From Halomarina ordinaria (GTDB lineage: Archaea; Halobacteriota; Halobacteria; Halobacteriales; Haloarculaceae): a DNA stretch of 64,000 bases. Numbering within the stretch: position 1 is the stretch's first letter; each line of letters opens with the position of its first letter. This document shows positions 33,113 to 42,086 of the stretch, piece after piece. The stretch is taken from positions 124,001 through 188,000 of the forward strand of contig NZ_JARRAH010000003.1 of NCBI RefSeq assembly GCF_030553305.1, written 5' to 3'. A model generated the notes under the pieces. That model made no database searches. It was not told the origin of the DNA and saw only the letters and a program-made list of their open reading frames with translations. Made by a program: the position numbers and the translations under genes.

Positions 33113-33438
33113 AGACTGTATGTCTACTATCTCCGCAATAAGCGTTGGTTTATACAAAAATAAACAGTGCACAGTGGGGAGTCAGATGGGTAGATTGTAT
33201 TAGGACCTTACCAATACTTGGTTAGTATCGGACCCCAGTATCACAGTCGTCGTGACTGCTATCGGCCCTGCTCTCGGTAGGAAAGACGCCCCTTCTACTC
33301 AGCATGTTACGTTGCATGCATTCTAACCAGATAGACAGTGAGGTAGACTGACGCTCTGCGATCACCGAGTGTCGCTCTGGTGGAGGTATAGCACCTCGCA
33401 GTGCGAAAAATATCCGCCGACGAGCGATTGCCCGCGGT
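33113..33438. other. Intergenic region upstream of the formamidase gene
   Basis: It holds the AT-rich formamidase promoter (33130-33185) and a pair of overlapping dyads, ACCAA-TAC-TTGGT at 33210-33222 and ATACT-N5-AGTAT at 33214-33228, which might be an operator. Nothing else is recognised. Confidence 0.4.
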
Positions 33439-33702
33439 TCAGTCGTCGAGGTCGACGGTGACGGGGCCGGAGTCACCCGCGTCGACCGTCACCGTCGTCG
33501 AGTCGACGAGTTCCTGCCCGTCTGCGAGTGCGCGGACGAACGTCGTGTCGTCGCCGGACGGGTCGTAACCGGTCAACGCCAGCATGACGTCTTCCCAGTC
33601 GGCATCGAGCGATAACTTTCGGACAGTCCTCTGCCGTATCGCCCGTATTGACCGGTGACGGGTCGACGGTCTCGGGGGCGGAGAGTCGACCGGGGGCGAC
33701 AT
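33439..33702 (-). CDS. Small hypothetical protein (87 residues), possibly a gene remnant
   Basis: The last 56 residues (from LDADWEDVMLALTGYD to VTVDLDD) have a regular, acidic, beta-rich character with normal haloarchaeal codon use, like the end of a secreted or surface protein. The first 30 residues are rich in Pro and Arg and look like non-coding frame. A TATTTACC box lies upstream. This may be a short real gene, or the surviving 3' end of a longer one. No family is recognised. Confidence 0.35.
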   Translation of the reverse strand: MSPPVDSPPPRPSTRHRSIRAIRQRTVRKLSLDADWEDVMLALTGYDPSGDDTTFVRALADGQELVDSTTVTVDAGDSGPVTVDLDD

Positions 33703-33793
33703 CGCCCGCGGGGTAAATAATCACTACGCTCGTAGTATATTTATCGTCACAGCGCCGACGTGGCCGGCTCCCGTGCGTCGAGCGACAGGCTGG

Positions 33794-34303
33794 TCACGAC
33801 GAGCGACACCGGTTCGCGACGTCCCGGACGAGTCGGTAGTCCGACTCCGAGTACGCGATGACGCGGACGTCGGTCAGCGACTCAGCGTCGTAGTTCGATA
33901 TCTCCTCACAGACGAGGCGCGCGCCGGTCTCGAGGTCGAACCCCGCCGCGCCTGTCCCGAGAATCGGGACGACGACCGACTCGCAGCCGAGTTCGTCGGC
34001 TTTCTCGAGCGTCGTCCGCGTCGCCGTCCTGATGCTCTCCTCGGTCGCCCGGCCGTCGCCGTAGTGGGGCATGGCCGCCGCGTGGATCACGTGGTCAGCG
34101 TCGAGGTCGTACGCGTCGGTGACCGCGACGTCGCCGAGGTCGACGGGACCGTTCGAGACCGCCTCCTCGTCGATGGGTCCGTTCGCGGCTCGACGAAGCG
34201 CGTCGGCGACGCCACTCCCCATCCGAAGGCTGGTACCTGCGGCGTTCACGAGGGCGTCCGCCCGTTCCGTCGCGATGTCACCCTGGATGACACGGAACTC
34301 CAT
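33794..34303 (-). CDS. Macro-domain protein (ADP-ribose binding or hydrolysing)
   Basis: The 169-residue protein is a single macro domain. It shows the diagnostic VIQGDIATERADALVNAAGTSLRMGSG (residues 5-31) with the ADP-ribose-contacting D9 and N20, and the later VVPILGTGAAGFD loop. Macro domains bind ADP-ribose or remove it from proteins, nucleic acids or O-acetyl-ADP-ribose. TTTACT at about 34329-34335 lies 28 bases before the ATG, fitting a leaderless transcript. The next gene upstream on this strand, a permease with stress-protein domains, is 238 bases away, so they are probably separate units. Confidence 0.92.
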   Translation of the reverse strand: MEFRVIQGDIATERADALVNAAGTSLRMGSGVADALRRAANGPIDEEAVSNGPVDLGDVAVTDAYDLDADHVIHAAAMPHYGDGRATEESIRTATRTTLEKADELGCESVVVPILGTGAAGFDLETGARLVCEEISNYDAESLTDVRVIAYSESDYRLVRDVANRCRSS

Positions 34304-34541
34304 GCCCGACCGTTCGTGACACCGGTAGTAAAGCCCGGGTGCCCGGTGCTGCGAGGGGTCGAGTTTGGCACGCGAACCGTGCGCCACCACCGTCGACTGT
34401 CGTTCCCGGTCGATTCGTGGGCTGAACCCCTTCGTTCGCCCCACGGTCGCTCCGGCGATACGGGAGCGGTACGCGTCTCCTCCCGGTCGTGGCGGGGGTG
34501 GACCGTTCGATTTCCGTCGCCGAGGGGGTTCGGCGACGGGG

Positions 34542-36719
34542 CTAGAACGTGACCCGTTCGAGCAGTCGGCGGACGAACCGGGGGCGGCGCGACTCGTGTG
34601 GGTAGACCGTGACGACCGTACACCCGGGGCTGGGGAAGACCGGCCGGTCGTCGAACACGGCGTCTCGCAACCGGTCGTCGGCACCACGACGCACCAGCAG
34701 GTCGGGTCGGGAGGGTTGCCCGCCGTCGGTCCGGACCGCCTCCGTTCTGACCGGCACCGAGAGCAACGCCGAGAGTTCGGCCTGGTACTCGTCGATCGTC
34801 CGCCGCCGCTGGTCGGTGCTCTCGCGGTCGGCGGGGTACCACAGCGAGACGGTCCCGTCGTTCGCCGCGGCGACGGCGTCGGCGACGTCCACCGCCAGGG
34901 GTGGGTACGGCCCGCGACCCTCGGAGAGGACGACGTCCTCCGGACGGTCGTAGCCGAGGTTGTCCACCAGGAGGACGTCACAGGGGGCGTGCCGGACGAC
35001 CCAGTCGATGGGGTCACCGAGCACGCGCGACCGGAGTCGGAGCGGTTCGTGTTCGGTGACGATGGTGTCCACACCTCGGTCCGCAGCGAAGTTGACGACG
35101 GCGTGTTTCGTGTCGTGGCTGACGACCTCGTCCGCCTCGATGCGGACGTCGAGGTCCGCCGCGAGCGCCTCCGTCCGCGTCTCGAACGACACGTCCGACG
35201 CGGACTGGACCGTCACCTCCTCCGTGAGTGGTGCCTGGTCGGGGATCTCCTCGAAGCGGACGGCGACGACGCGCCCGTCGTCGGGGCGAACGAGGTCGGC
35301 GGCCAGGGCGACGAGCGCGCGCTCGCGCTCCGCGTCCGCGTTCTTCGTCAGCGCCACGAGCACTTCGTGGGTGTCCGCTTCGAGGCTCGATTCGACCTCC
35401 GTGAGGGCATCCCTGCCGACCTGCCGGCGAATCGCGTCCGTCGCCGCCCCTTCCCGGCGAACGCGCGGCCGGACGTAGCCGACGTACCAGACGACGCTCC
35501 CGACGATGATGAGTGCGGCACCGCCGAGCGCGATGGGCCCCATCTGCGTGAGGAGCGCGACGCCGGTGACCGCCCCGAAGACTTGCATCCACGGGTACAG
35601 CGGCGACGTGAACTCGGGGTCGTACTCGGCGCTCCCCTCGCGGAAGGCGACCACGGCCAGGTTGATCAGCGCGAACACCATGATCTGGAACGCGCTCGCG
35701 AGTTTCGCGATCTCGAGAATCGGGACGAAGGCGATGAGTAGCAGGAGGACGACGCCGGTGAGGGTGATCGAGTTCACCGGGGTGCCGAACCGGTCGCTGA
35801 CGGCCGAGAGCGAGGGTGGGACCAGGCGGTCGCGACTCATCGCGAACGGGTAGCGCGACGAGGAGAGGATGCCCGCGTTCGCCGTCGAGACGAGGGCGAG
35901 CATCGCGGCGAGGATGACCGCGAGCCAGCCGGCGTAGCCGAGCGTCGCCTCGGCGGCGACGGCGACGGGCGTCAGCGACCCGGCGACGCTCCCGGGGTCG
36001 GTGACGCCGACCAGCACCGCCACGATGGCCACGTACAGGACGGTCGTGAACGCGAGCGAACCGAGGATGCCGAGCGGGATGTTCCGCCCGGGGTCTTCGA
36101 CCTCCTCGGCGACGCTCGCGACCTTGGTGACGCCGGCGTACGAGACGAACACCAGTCCGGTCGCGGCGAGGAGCCCGCCGACCCCGGCGTCGAAGAAGCC
36201 GGCGTAGTTGGCGGACTGGACACTGGGTGCGCTCCCGGCGGTGAACCAGCCGAGCGCCGCCAGCATGACGACGACGATGGCGACCTGGAGTCGTCCGGTC
36301 TGTTTCGCACCGACGACGTTCACGAGGATGAGAAGCGAAGCGAGTCCCAGCGCGACCGGTGTCACCGGGAGGTCGAACAGCAACAGCAGGTACGGCACGC
36401 CCCCGACGAGCGCGAGCGCCCCCTTGAACGAGAGGGAGAACCACGTCCCGACGCCGGCGACCGTCCCCAGCAGGGGACCCATGCCGCGCTCGATGTAGAT
36501 GTACGTCCCGCCGGCTTCGGGCATCGCGGTCGCCATCTCCGACTTCGAGAGCGCCGCGGGAACGACGAGCACGCCCGCGAGCGCGTACGCGACGATGACG
36601 GCGGGGCCGGCGATCTCGAGCGCGAGCGCCGGGAGGATGAAGATACCACTCCCGATCATCGCACCGATACTGATGGCGAGGACGGACAGCAGTCCGAGGT
36701 CGCGTTTCAGCTCTTTCAT
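34542..36719 (-). CDS. APC-family amino-acid permease with C-terminal Usp-like domains
   Basis: The 725-residue protein begins with an APC permease of about 12 helices (residues 1-430), with the family start LGLLSVLAISIGAMIGSGIF and the GLVFVSYAGVTKVASVAEEVEDPGRNIP segment. The C-terminal 280 residues contain one clear and possibly two universal-stress-protein-like domains (HEVLVALTKNADAERERALVALA; later HAPCDVLLVDNLG). Fusions of this kind are common in haloarchaea and may link amino-acid or cation transport to a nucleotide signal. The ATG at 36719 (MKELKRDLGLLS) is the conserved start; the open frame to 36896 is not supported. Confidence 0.9.
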   Translation of the reverse strand: MKELKRDLGLLSVLAISIGAMIGSGIFILPALALEIAGPAVIVAYALAGVLVVPAALSKSEMATAMPEAGGTYIYIERGMGPLLGTVAGVGTWFSLSFKGALALVGGVPYLLLLFDLPVTPVALGLASLLILVNVVGAKQTGRLQVAIVVVMLAALGWFTAGSAPSVQSANYAGFFDAGVGGLLAATGLVFVSYAGVTKVASVAEEVEDPGRNIPLGILGSLAFTTVLYVAIVAVLVGVTDPGSVAGSLTPVAVAAEATLGYAGWLAVILAAMLALVSTANAGILSSSRYPFAMSRDRLVPPSLSAVSDRFGTPVNSITLTGVVLLLLIAFVPILEIAKLASAFQIMVFALINLAVVAFREGSAEYDPEFTSPLYPWMQVFGAVTGVALLTQMGPIALGGAALIIVGSVVWYVGYVRPRVRREGAATDAIRRQVGRDALTEVESSLEADTHEVLVALTKNADAERERALVALAADLVRPDDGRVVAVRFEEIPDQAPLTEEVTVQSASDVSFETRTEALAADLDVRIEADEVVSHDTKHAVVNFAADRGVDTIVTEHEPLRLRSRVLGDPIDWVVRHAPCDVLLVDNLGYDRPEDVVLSEGRGPYPPLAVDVADAVAAANDGTVSLWYPADRESTDQRRRTIDEYQAELSALLSVPVRTEAVRTDGGQPSRPDLLVRRGADDRLRDAVFDDRPVFPSPGCTVVTVYPHESRRPRFVRRLLERVTF

Positions 36720-36957
36720 ACGGTCTCGGTCGTGCAGACGGGGCGTGCGGAGTGCGGTTCGTCTCGGACGATGGGTGCGGGGGAGGGGGGTCTCATGACT
36801 GAAAATCGTCGATGGGGTGGCCAGTTCGGAACGAACGGGCGAGGTCCGTACCGACTCCGGCGGCGTTCCTACCCGAAGGTGCTGGCGAATACGCATAAAC
36901 TAACGGGTACAGGTGTCGGTACGAGAAAGCAAACGATTGTTATTCACGAACTGATAG

Positions 36958-37176
36958 TCGAGGCCGGTCTCGACCGACATCGCACCGCTCGTCCCGGAAG
37001 CGGTCGAGCGAGGGGGACACGTTCGCGTCGGCCTCGAGGACGCACCGCTCGGCTCGGGACGGACCAACGTCGAGCTGGTCGAGGACGCCCGAGGACGGAT
37101 AGCGGACGCGGGCGCGACGCTGGCGACGGCCGACGAGGTTCGGCGCGAGGTATCAGCGGCGAACACCGGTGTGTGA
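36958..37176 (+). pseudogene. C-terminal remnant of a beta-keto acid cleavage enzyme (BKACE, DUF849)
   Basis: From 36988 the frame reads the last part of a BKACE protein: ERGGHVRVGLEDAPLG, then SGRTNVELVEDARGRIADAG and ATADEVRREV, ending at the TGA 37174-37176. VRVGLED and the following NxELVE are highly specific to this family, which cleaves beta-keto acids with acetyl-CoA. An in-frame TAG at 36955-36957 and the absence of any start codon or N-terminal three quarters of the protein show it is a fragment. It points to a deleted catabolic gene at this site. Confidence 0.8.
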
Positions 37177-37255
37177 ACGGCGGGCGTCGGGCCGGTGGGG
37201 CCGCGCCAGCGTCCGAGGGAAAAGCCCACGTCCGCCCGGTTCGAGGGTCGTTCAC

Positions 37256-37849
37256 ATGGGCTACGACGACCGGTCGATCGGCGGCTTTCTCGACCTCGTG
37301 GCGTCTCACCGGGTGACCCCCGCGGGGGGGACGGGGGCGGCCGTCGGTGGCGCCATCGGGACGGCACTGTGCGAGATGGTGTGTCTGCACACCATCGGGC
37401 GGGACGAGTACGCGGACGTCCGTGACGAGATGACGGCGCTCCGAACGGAGCTGGAGACGCAGCGAGAGGCCCTGCTGACGCTCGCCGACAGGGACGCGGC
37501 GGTCGTCGACGCGCTGCTCGACGCCGACGGCGACGCGGACCGGACCGCGGCGGCGAAGCGGGCCACCGGGGTGCCGCTCGCTATCGGCGAAGCGTGTCTG
37601 ACCGTCCTCGAACGGGCGACGGTGCTGACCAAGAAGGGGAACCGGAACGCCGTCCCCGACGCCGTGACCGGGGCGTACCTCGTGCACGGCGCGCTCCGCG
37701 CGTCGGTGTTCACCGTGCGGACCAACACGGCCCGGCTCTCGGACTCGGCGTTCGCCGAGGAGATGGAGACGCGGGCCGCCGACATCGAACGGTCGGCCGA
37801 GCGCGAACTCGACCGACTGCTCGCGAACGCCGAGGCCGACCGGGAGTGA
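37256..37849 (+). CDS. Cyclodeaminase/cyclohydrolase (FTCD_C / FchA) family protein
   Basis: The 197-residue all-helical protein matches the formiminotransferase-cyclodeaminase C-terminal family. The start IGGFLDLVASHRVTPAGGTGAAVGGAIGTALCEMV has the Gly-rich folate-binding turn typical of the family, and the length is normal for the single-domain form. Members remove ammonia from formiminotetrahydrofolate or hydrolyse methenyltetrahydrofolate in one-carbon metabolism. No other folate gene lies in the window. It starts 80 bases after the BKACE remnant. Confidence 0.88.
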   Translation: MGYDDRSIGGFLDLVASHRVTPAGGTGAAVGGAIGTALCEMVCLHTIGRDEYADVRDEMTALRTELETQREALLTLADRDAAVVDALLDADGDADRTAAAKRATGVPLAIGEACLTVLERATVLTKKGNRNAVPDAVTGAYLVHGALRASVFTVRTNTARLSDSAFAEEMETRAADIERSAERELDRLLANAEADRE

Positions 37850-37863
37850 AACGACGTGGCCGT

Positions 37864-38481
37864 TCAGGGGACCCTGAACACCCGGACGGTGTCGCGTGCG
37901 GTCGGTTCGCGGACGAGCTGTGCGAGGCCGAGTCCGGTGAACACCCCCTTCCAGTCGCGGTGGTACAGCGGGAAGTCGTCGTCGACGCAGCTCACCTCGG
38001 CACCCGTTCGACCGCGCCGCGGGCTGTTCCCCTCGTTCTCGGCGGTTATCAGCAGGTCGCCCGTCACGCGGGCCAGTTCCTCGAAGACCCGGGCGTTCTC
38101 GGGGTGGATGTGCTGGAGCGTCTCGACCGAGTAGACGACGTCGAAGGCGTCGTCGGGAAACTCCGGCACGACGTCCTCGATGGCGCCGGTGTGGAACGTC
38201 CCGGTGGCGGCGAGTCGGGGGTACCGGTCGGCCATCACCTCGAAGGAGTCGGCGTTGATGTCGATACCCGTGAGGTCCTCGAACCCCTCGTCGCGGAGGT
38301 GCGCGAGGTGCCGTCCCGAGCTACAGCCGACTTCGAGGACGGCGGCGTCGGCGGGCGCGTAGTACTGACAGACCGTCGCGAGCGTCTCGCTCACCTCGTT
38401 CGGGCCGATGTCGGCGTAGTACGCGGGCGAGAACGCCCCCGACCGTTCGGCCCAGCCGCGGCGGTTCTCCTCGGGGTCCAT
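37864..38481 (-). CDS. Class I SAM-dependent methyltransferase
   Basis: The 205-residue protein has a Rossmann-type methyltransferase core: motif I VLEVGCSSGRHLAHL (residues 48-62), an acidic residue at the end of strand 2 in LTGIDINADS, and motif IV-like FDVVYSVETLQHI. The substrate cannot be told; the general pattern resembles small-molecule methyltransferases. A GTCTTACC box at about 38502-38509 lies 27 bases before the ATG. It converges with the cyclodeaminase gene. Confidence 0.88.
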   Translation of the reverse strand: MDPEENRRGWAERSGAFSPAYYADIGPNEVSETLATVCQYYAPADAAVLEVGCSSGRHLAHLRDEGFEDLTGIDINADSFEVMADRYPRLAATGTFHTGAIEDVVPEFPDDAFDVVYSVETLQHIHPENARVFEELARVTGDLLITAENEGNSPRRGRTGAEVSCVDDDFPLYHRDWKGVFTGLGLAQLVREPTARDTVRVFRVP

Positions 38482-38695
38482 ACCCCACCGAGGTGGCGGG
38501 GGGGTAAGACACCCTCGTCACGGCCCGCAGGCCCCGGCCGTGGACGGGGTCGACGCGAATCGTTGACGATGCACACGAACGAGGAGTCCCATGTCACGAC
38601 GCGACGCGGACGGCGTGGACCGCCTCCGAGCCGCGTGACTCCGTTTCGGGGACGGTCGGCGGGGACGCGGGGGGAGCGCGACCGTCCGCACGCCG

Positions 38696-39898
38696 TCAGG
38701 ACCGCGGGCTCAGGAACGCGAGGAGGGCCGTCCCCGCCATCAGCGCGGCCAGCACCAGGTACCCCTCGTCGAAGTAGCCGGCGTCGGCGACGGTCCCGAA
38801 GAGGACGGGCCCCGTGGCGCCGAGGGTCGCCGCCGTCGTCCGGACCGTGCCGAGCCCCGTTCCGCGGAGTTCCCTCGGGAAGGCGTCCGAGAGGAACGAC
38901 TGCGTGACGGCGCCCGAGCCGAGCATCGTGCTCACGAGACCGGTGACGGCGGCGAGCGGCCAGAAGCCGTCGACCGAGGGGAGGAGCGCGAAGCCGACGG
39001 TCGGCCCGACGAGCACGAGGACGAGCGACCACCGCATCCCGACGCGGTCGTAGGCGGCGCCCGAGAGCGGTTTGACGACGACGCCCAGCGCGAAGAACAG
39101 GCTGAACAGCACGCCGACGACCGCCGACGAGAGCCCCTTCTCCTGGACGAGGTACGTCGGGTACAGCCCGGTGAACGACTGCCAGACGAAGATGTACAGG
39201 AAGAGGATGAACACCATGAACGCCATGTTCGGCCGGCGGAGCTGGACGGCGACGCCGCGGGCGCTCTCGGCGAGCGGGAGGCCGTTCGAGCGCGCCGAGC
39301 GGTCCTGGACGGGGAGGACGACCCAGATGGCGACGCCCGTCGCGACGAACAGGGGGATGAGCGCGACGAGGCCGGCCTGCCACGCGAGGACGCCGGCGAG
39401 GACGCCGACGACCGGCGGGAGCACCGTCTGTCCCAGGTCCCCCGTCGCCATCGTCACGCCGAGGGCGCTCCCGATGCGGTCGGGGTAGATGTGCGAGAGG
39501 CTCGTGATGCGGGCGATGGGGTACAGCGACTGGCCCAGGCCGACCAGCCCGGTGGCGGCGAAGAGGACGACCGGCGTCGGGGCGACGGCGACGACGGCGA
39601 GCGCGGCCGCGACGGCGAACGTACTCGCCGACATGACGAGGCGCTCGCTGTACCGGTCCGCGACGATACCGCCCGGCAGTTGGCCGACGGCCGACCCGAG
39701 CCAGAGCACCGAGACGAGCAACCCCGCGACGGCGAGGCCGAGGTCGAAGGCGTCGCGCAGGTACGGCAGCAGGACGGGGAAGGTCATCCGCGTCCCGTTG
39801 AGCATCCCCCACCCGACCGCGATGGTCACGAGCGACGTCCCCCGACCGCCGCCCCACAGCGCGCGGGCTTCCCGTCCGACCGATGCGAACACGTCCAT
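38696..39898 (-). CDS. MFS transporter
   Basis: The 400-residue protein has 12 hydrophobic helices and MFS character (GGIVADRYSERLVMSAS after helix 2; a second such loop near GAAYDRVGMRW). It resembles sugar- or organic-anion-type MFS carriers, with no clear substrate. It lies alone between the methyltransferase and a very small gene, on the same strand as both. Confidence 0.85.
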   Translation of the reverse strand: MDVFASVGREARALWGGGRGTSLVTIAVGWGMLNGTRMTFPVLLPYLRDAFDLGLAVAGLLVSVLWLGSAVGQLPGGIVADRYSERLVMSASTFAVAAALAVVAVAPTPVVLFAATGLVGLGQSLYPIARITSLSHIYPDRIGSALGVTMATGDLGQTVLPPVVGVLAGVLAWQAGLVALIPLFVATGVAIWVVLPVQDRSARSNGLPLAESARGVAVQLRRPNMAFMVFILFLYIFVWQSFTGLYPTYLVQEKGLSSAVVGVLFSLFFALGVVVKPLSGAAYDRVGMRWSLVLVLVGPTVGFALLPSVDGFWPLAAVTGLVSTMLGSGAVTQSFLSDAFPRELRGTGLGTVRTTAATLGATGPVLFGTVADAGYFDEGYLVLAALMAGTALLAFLSPRS

Positions 39899-39978
39899 AC
39901 AGGGTCCGTCTCGAACCGCTCACAGCGGACACATAGCCGTTCGTGTTCCGTCGCGAGAGAAGGGGTGTCGACCGCCGG

Positions 39979-40116
39979 TCAGCGCATCTCGGCGAGGTCG
40001 AGCGACCGGTCGGCCTTCACCCACTCACCGAGCGTGCCGGTGGTGAGTTTGACCCACTGGCCGTCGAGTTCGTGTGCGTCGACGCGCGGCCGGTCCGCAC
40101 TCGGGTCCGTGGTCAT
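39979..40116 (-). CDS. Small conserved-looking protein (45 residues), unknown function
   Basis: The ATG at 40116 opens a 45-codon frame: an N-terminal hydrophilic part, the central HELDGQWVKLTTGTLGEWVKAD and a short helix ending LAEMR. The sequence has normal codon use, a defined Trp/Gly-rich core and fits tightly between two larger genes, so I consider it real. I do not recognise a family with certainty. Confidence 0.5.
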   Translation of the reverse strand: MTTDPSADRPRVDAHELDGQWVKLTTGTLGEWVKADRSLDLAEMR

Positions 40117-40207
40117 GGGCGCGCTTCGAGAGTGAGGCCAAAGAGGTGTGGGGCTACCATCGTATCCTGTCGTCGTCGGTGGGGGAACCGACCCGTCTCG
40201 TCGGGGA

Positions 40208-40711
40208 TCAGTCGCCTCCGGTGTCGTCCCCTTCGACGTCGTCAGCGTCGCCGAGGTCGTCGTCCTCCCCGATGCCGTCGAGGTCGTCGATGCCCTCGAC
40301 GTCGAGCGCCACCGGCGACCCGGGGTCCTCGGGCGCGCGGGTGTCGACGACCTCGGCGAGCGTCCGGACGACCACCTCGGGGTTCGTCCGTTCGAGGACG
40401 CGCCGGACCGCGGCGGAGCCGACCCGGCCGGCGACCTCGCGGCCGACGACGCCGGCGAGCGTCCCGCCGGTCGCCCGGCGGACGAGGCGCTGGGCGACGA
40501 CCCGACCGGCCGGGCCGCCGAGGGCGCGGCTCAGTCGCTCGTGGTCGACGGCCTGTTCGTAGGGGGCGCCGTCCGACAGCGCCTCGAAGTCGACCGCCTC
40601 GAACACCTCCTCGACGACGCTGACGGCGAACAGCGCGTCGAAGCCGGACTGGATGCGGTCGAACGGGCCGTCGCTCTCCACCGAGCGGCCGCCGGAGTCG
40701 GAGTGTGTCAC
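40208..40711 (-). CDS. Haloarchaeal protein of unknown function (167 residues)
   Basis: The protein has a mainly helical, hydrophobic-patterned middle (residues 18-120, with repeated VV/AL and Arg-rich turns) and a strongly acidic C-terminal tail from about 138. There is no signal peptide or transmembrane helix. The GTG at 40711 is supported by a CCTTATCC box at about 40737-40744, 29 bases up. I do not recognise a family. The downstream MFS gene on this strand is a separate unit to the right. Confidence 0.6.
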   Translation of the reverse strand: MTHSDSGGRSVESDGPFDRIQSGFDALFAVSVVEEVFEAVDFEALSDGAPYEQAVDHERLSRALGGPAGRVVAQRLVRRATGGTLAGVVGREVAGRVGSAAVRRVLERTNPEVVVRTLAEVVDTRAPEDPGSPVALDVEGIDDLDGIGEDDDLGDADDVEGDDTGGD

Positions 40712-40785
40712 AGTGCCCGTCGTACACGGTCACGGGGGATAAGGTCGGGGCCGCCGTGCGCAAGCAGGTGGCGGGTCGTCGAGGA

Positions 40786-42018
40786 CTACGGTCCCGACGC
40801 CCCCTCCGTCCGGGGGTTGAGCTGGCCGGTCGAGCGGTAGATGCCCCCGAGGAGGACGAGACCGGCGACGAGCGGGACGACCGCGCAGGCGGCGTAGACG
40901 GGGGGGAAGCCGACGGCCTCCACCGCGGGGAGCGAGACGATGGGGCCCAGGCCGCCGCCGACGTCGCCGAGGACGTTGTTCGTCCCGGTCGCCCGACCCA
41001 TCCGGTCGGCGGGGGTGAGGTCGGCGAGCAGCGCCATCAGGGGGCCGCCGACGCCGCCCTGGCCGGCGCCGATGAGGAGACAGCCGACCAGCAGACGGCC
41101 GAGCGAGTCGGCGACCGCGAGGACGAGGAAGCCCGAACAGGCGAGGACGAGGAACGCGAGGAGGACGGGGACGCGCGCCCCGAGGCGGTCGCTCAGCACC
41201 CCGCCGACGAACATGAAGACCGAGCCGGCGAGGACGGTCGTCGCCATGAGGAACCCGGAGGTGCCCTGCGCCGAGTAGCCGAGGACGGTCACGCCGCGGG
41301 CGTCGAGGAGGACGACGAGCGTCGCGAAGAGGACGCCGACGTACGAGAAGTAGAGCCCGAAGTTGACCAGTCCCGCCGTCAGCGCGGGCGCGCTCCGGTC
41401 GATACTCCACGGTTTGACCGCCGTGCGCGTCGTCTCGGCGTGCGTCTCGGGGATGATGAGGTACGCGAGGCCGCTGGCGACGAGCGCGAAGGCGGCCGCG
41501 AGCGCGAAGGCCGTCGCCACGCTGTAGGCGTCGCTCACGACCCCGCCGAGGACGAGGCCGGTGGGGAAGCCGAAGGTGATGCCCGCGCGCACCAGCCCCA
41601 TGCTCGTCCCGCGGGCGGCGGCGTCGCTGACGTCGGCCGTGATGGTGTAGGCCGTCGCGAAGACGAGCGCGCTGCCGACCCCCCAGGCGAGGCGCGCGAG
41701 GAGGAACCACACCTCGGGGAGCGAGGAGGCGAGCGCGACGTTGTAGCCGAGCGTCGCCACCCCCTCGACGGCGAGGCCGACGATGAACGGCGTGCGCGTC
41801 CCGATTCGGTCGACGAGCGCCCCCGCCGGGGCGTTCGCGACCATCCGGACGAACCGGTTCGCGCTGAGGATGAGCCCCACGAGGACCGGCGAGATGCCGA
41901 GGACCCGCCCCAGGTTCGGCAGGACGGGGAAGACGACGCCGCCGCCGAACCCCACGAAGAACGTACAGGCGATGACCGCCCAGACGACGGCGCGCGGGCG
42001 GGAAGTGTCGGTCGGCAT
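40786..42018 (-). CDS. MFS transporter
   Basis: The 410-residue protein has 12 predicted helices and MFS motif A as GALVDRIGTRTPF, repeated as GGVLSDRLGARVPV in the second half. The general type is a drug or small-solute exporter, but nothing in the sequence fixes the substrate. It begins with a short polar N-terminus (MPTDTSRPRA) before the first helix. The gene lies between the unknown protein at 40711 and the AI-2E-type permease, all on the minus strand. Confidence 0.86.
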   Translation of the reverse strand: MPTDTSRPRAVVWAVIACTFFVGFGGGVVFPVLPNLGRVLGISPVLVGLILSANRFVRMVANAPAGALVDRIGTRTPFIVGLAVEGVATLGYNVALASSLPEVWFLLARLAWGVGSALVFATAYTITADVSDAAARGTSMGLVRAGITFGFPTGLVLGGVVSDAYSVATAFALAAAFALVASGLAYLIIPETHAETTRTAVKPWSIDRSAPALTAGLVNFGLYFSYVGVLFATLVVLLDARGVTVLGYSAQGTSGFLMATTVLAGSVFMFVGGVLSDRLGARVPVLLAFLVLACSGFLVLAVADSLGRLLVGCLLIGAGQGGVGGPLMALLADLTPADRMGRATGTNNVLGDVGGGLGPIVSLPAVEAVGFPPVYAACAVVPLVAGLVLLGGIYRSTGQLNPRTEGASGP

Positions 42019-42086
42019 CGGTACGACACACGACCGGCGCTACGAACCTAAACGTCGCGAAGCCGGCCGGGGACGAACGCGGTCGG

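Noticed and set aside
2842-36956. Shared word TGTTATTCACGAA near 2842 and near 36943 as a common operator
   Set aside because: A 13-base match between two non-coding stretches is expected about once by chance for this amount of intergenic DNA, and neither copy forms a dyad.
36732-37316. Plus-strand 194-residue frame upstream of the cyclodeaminase gene
   Set aside because: It is Arg/Gly-rich shadow sequence; the real signal in this stretch is the BKACE remnant in another frame.
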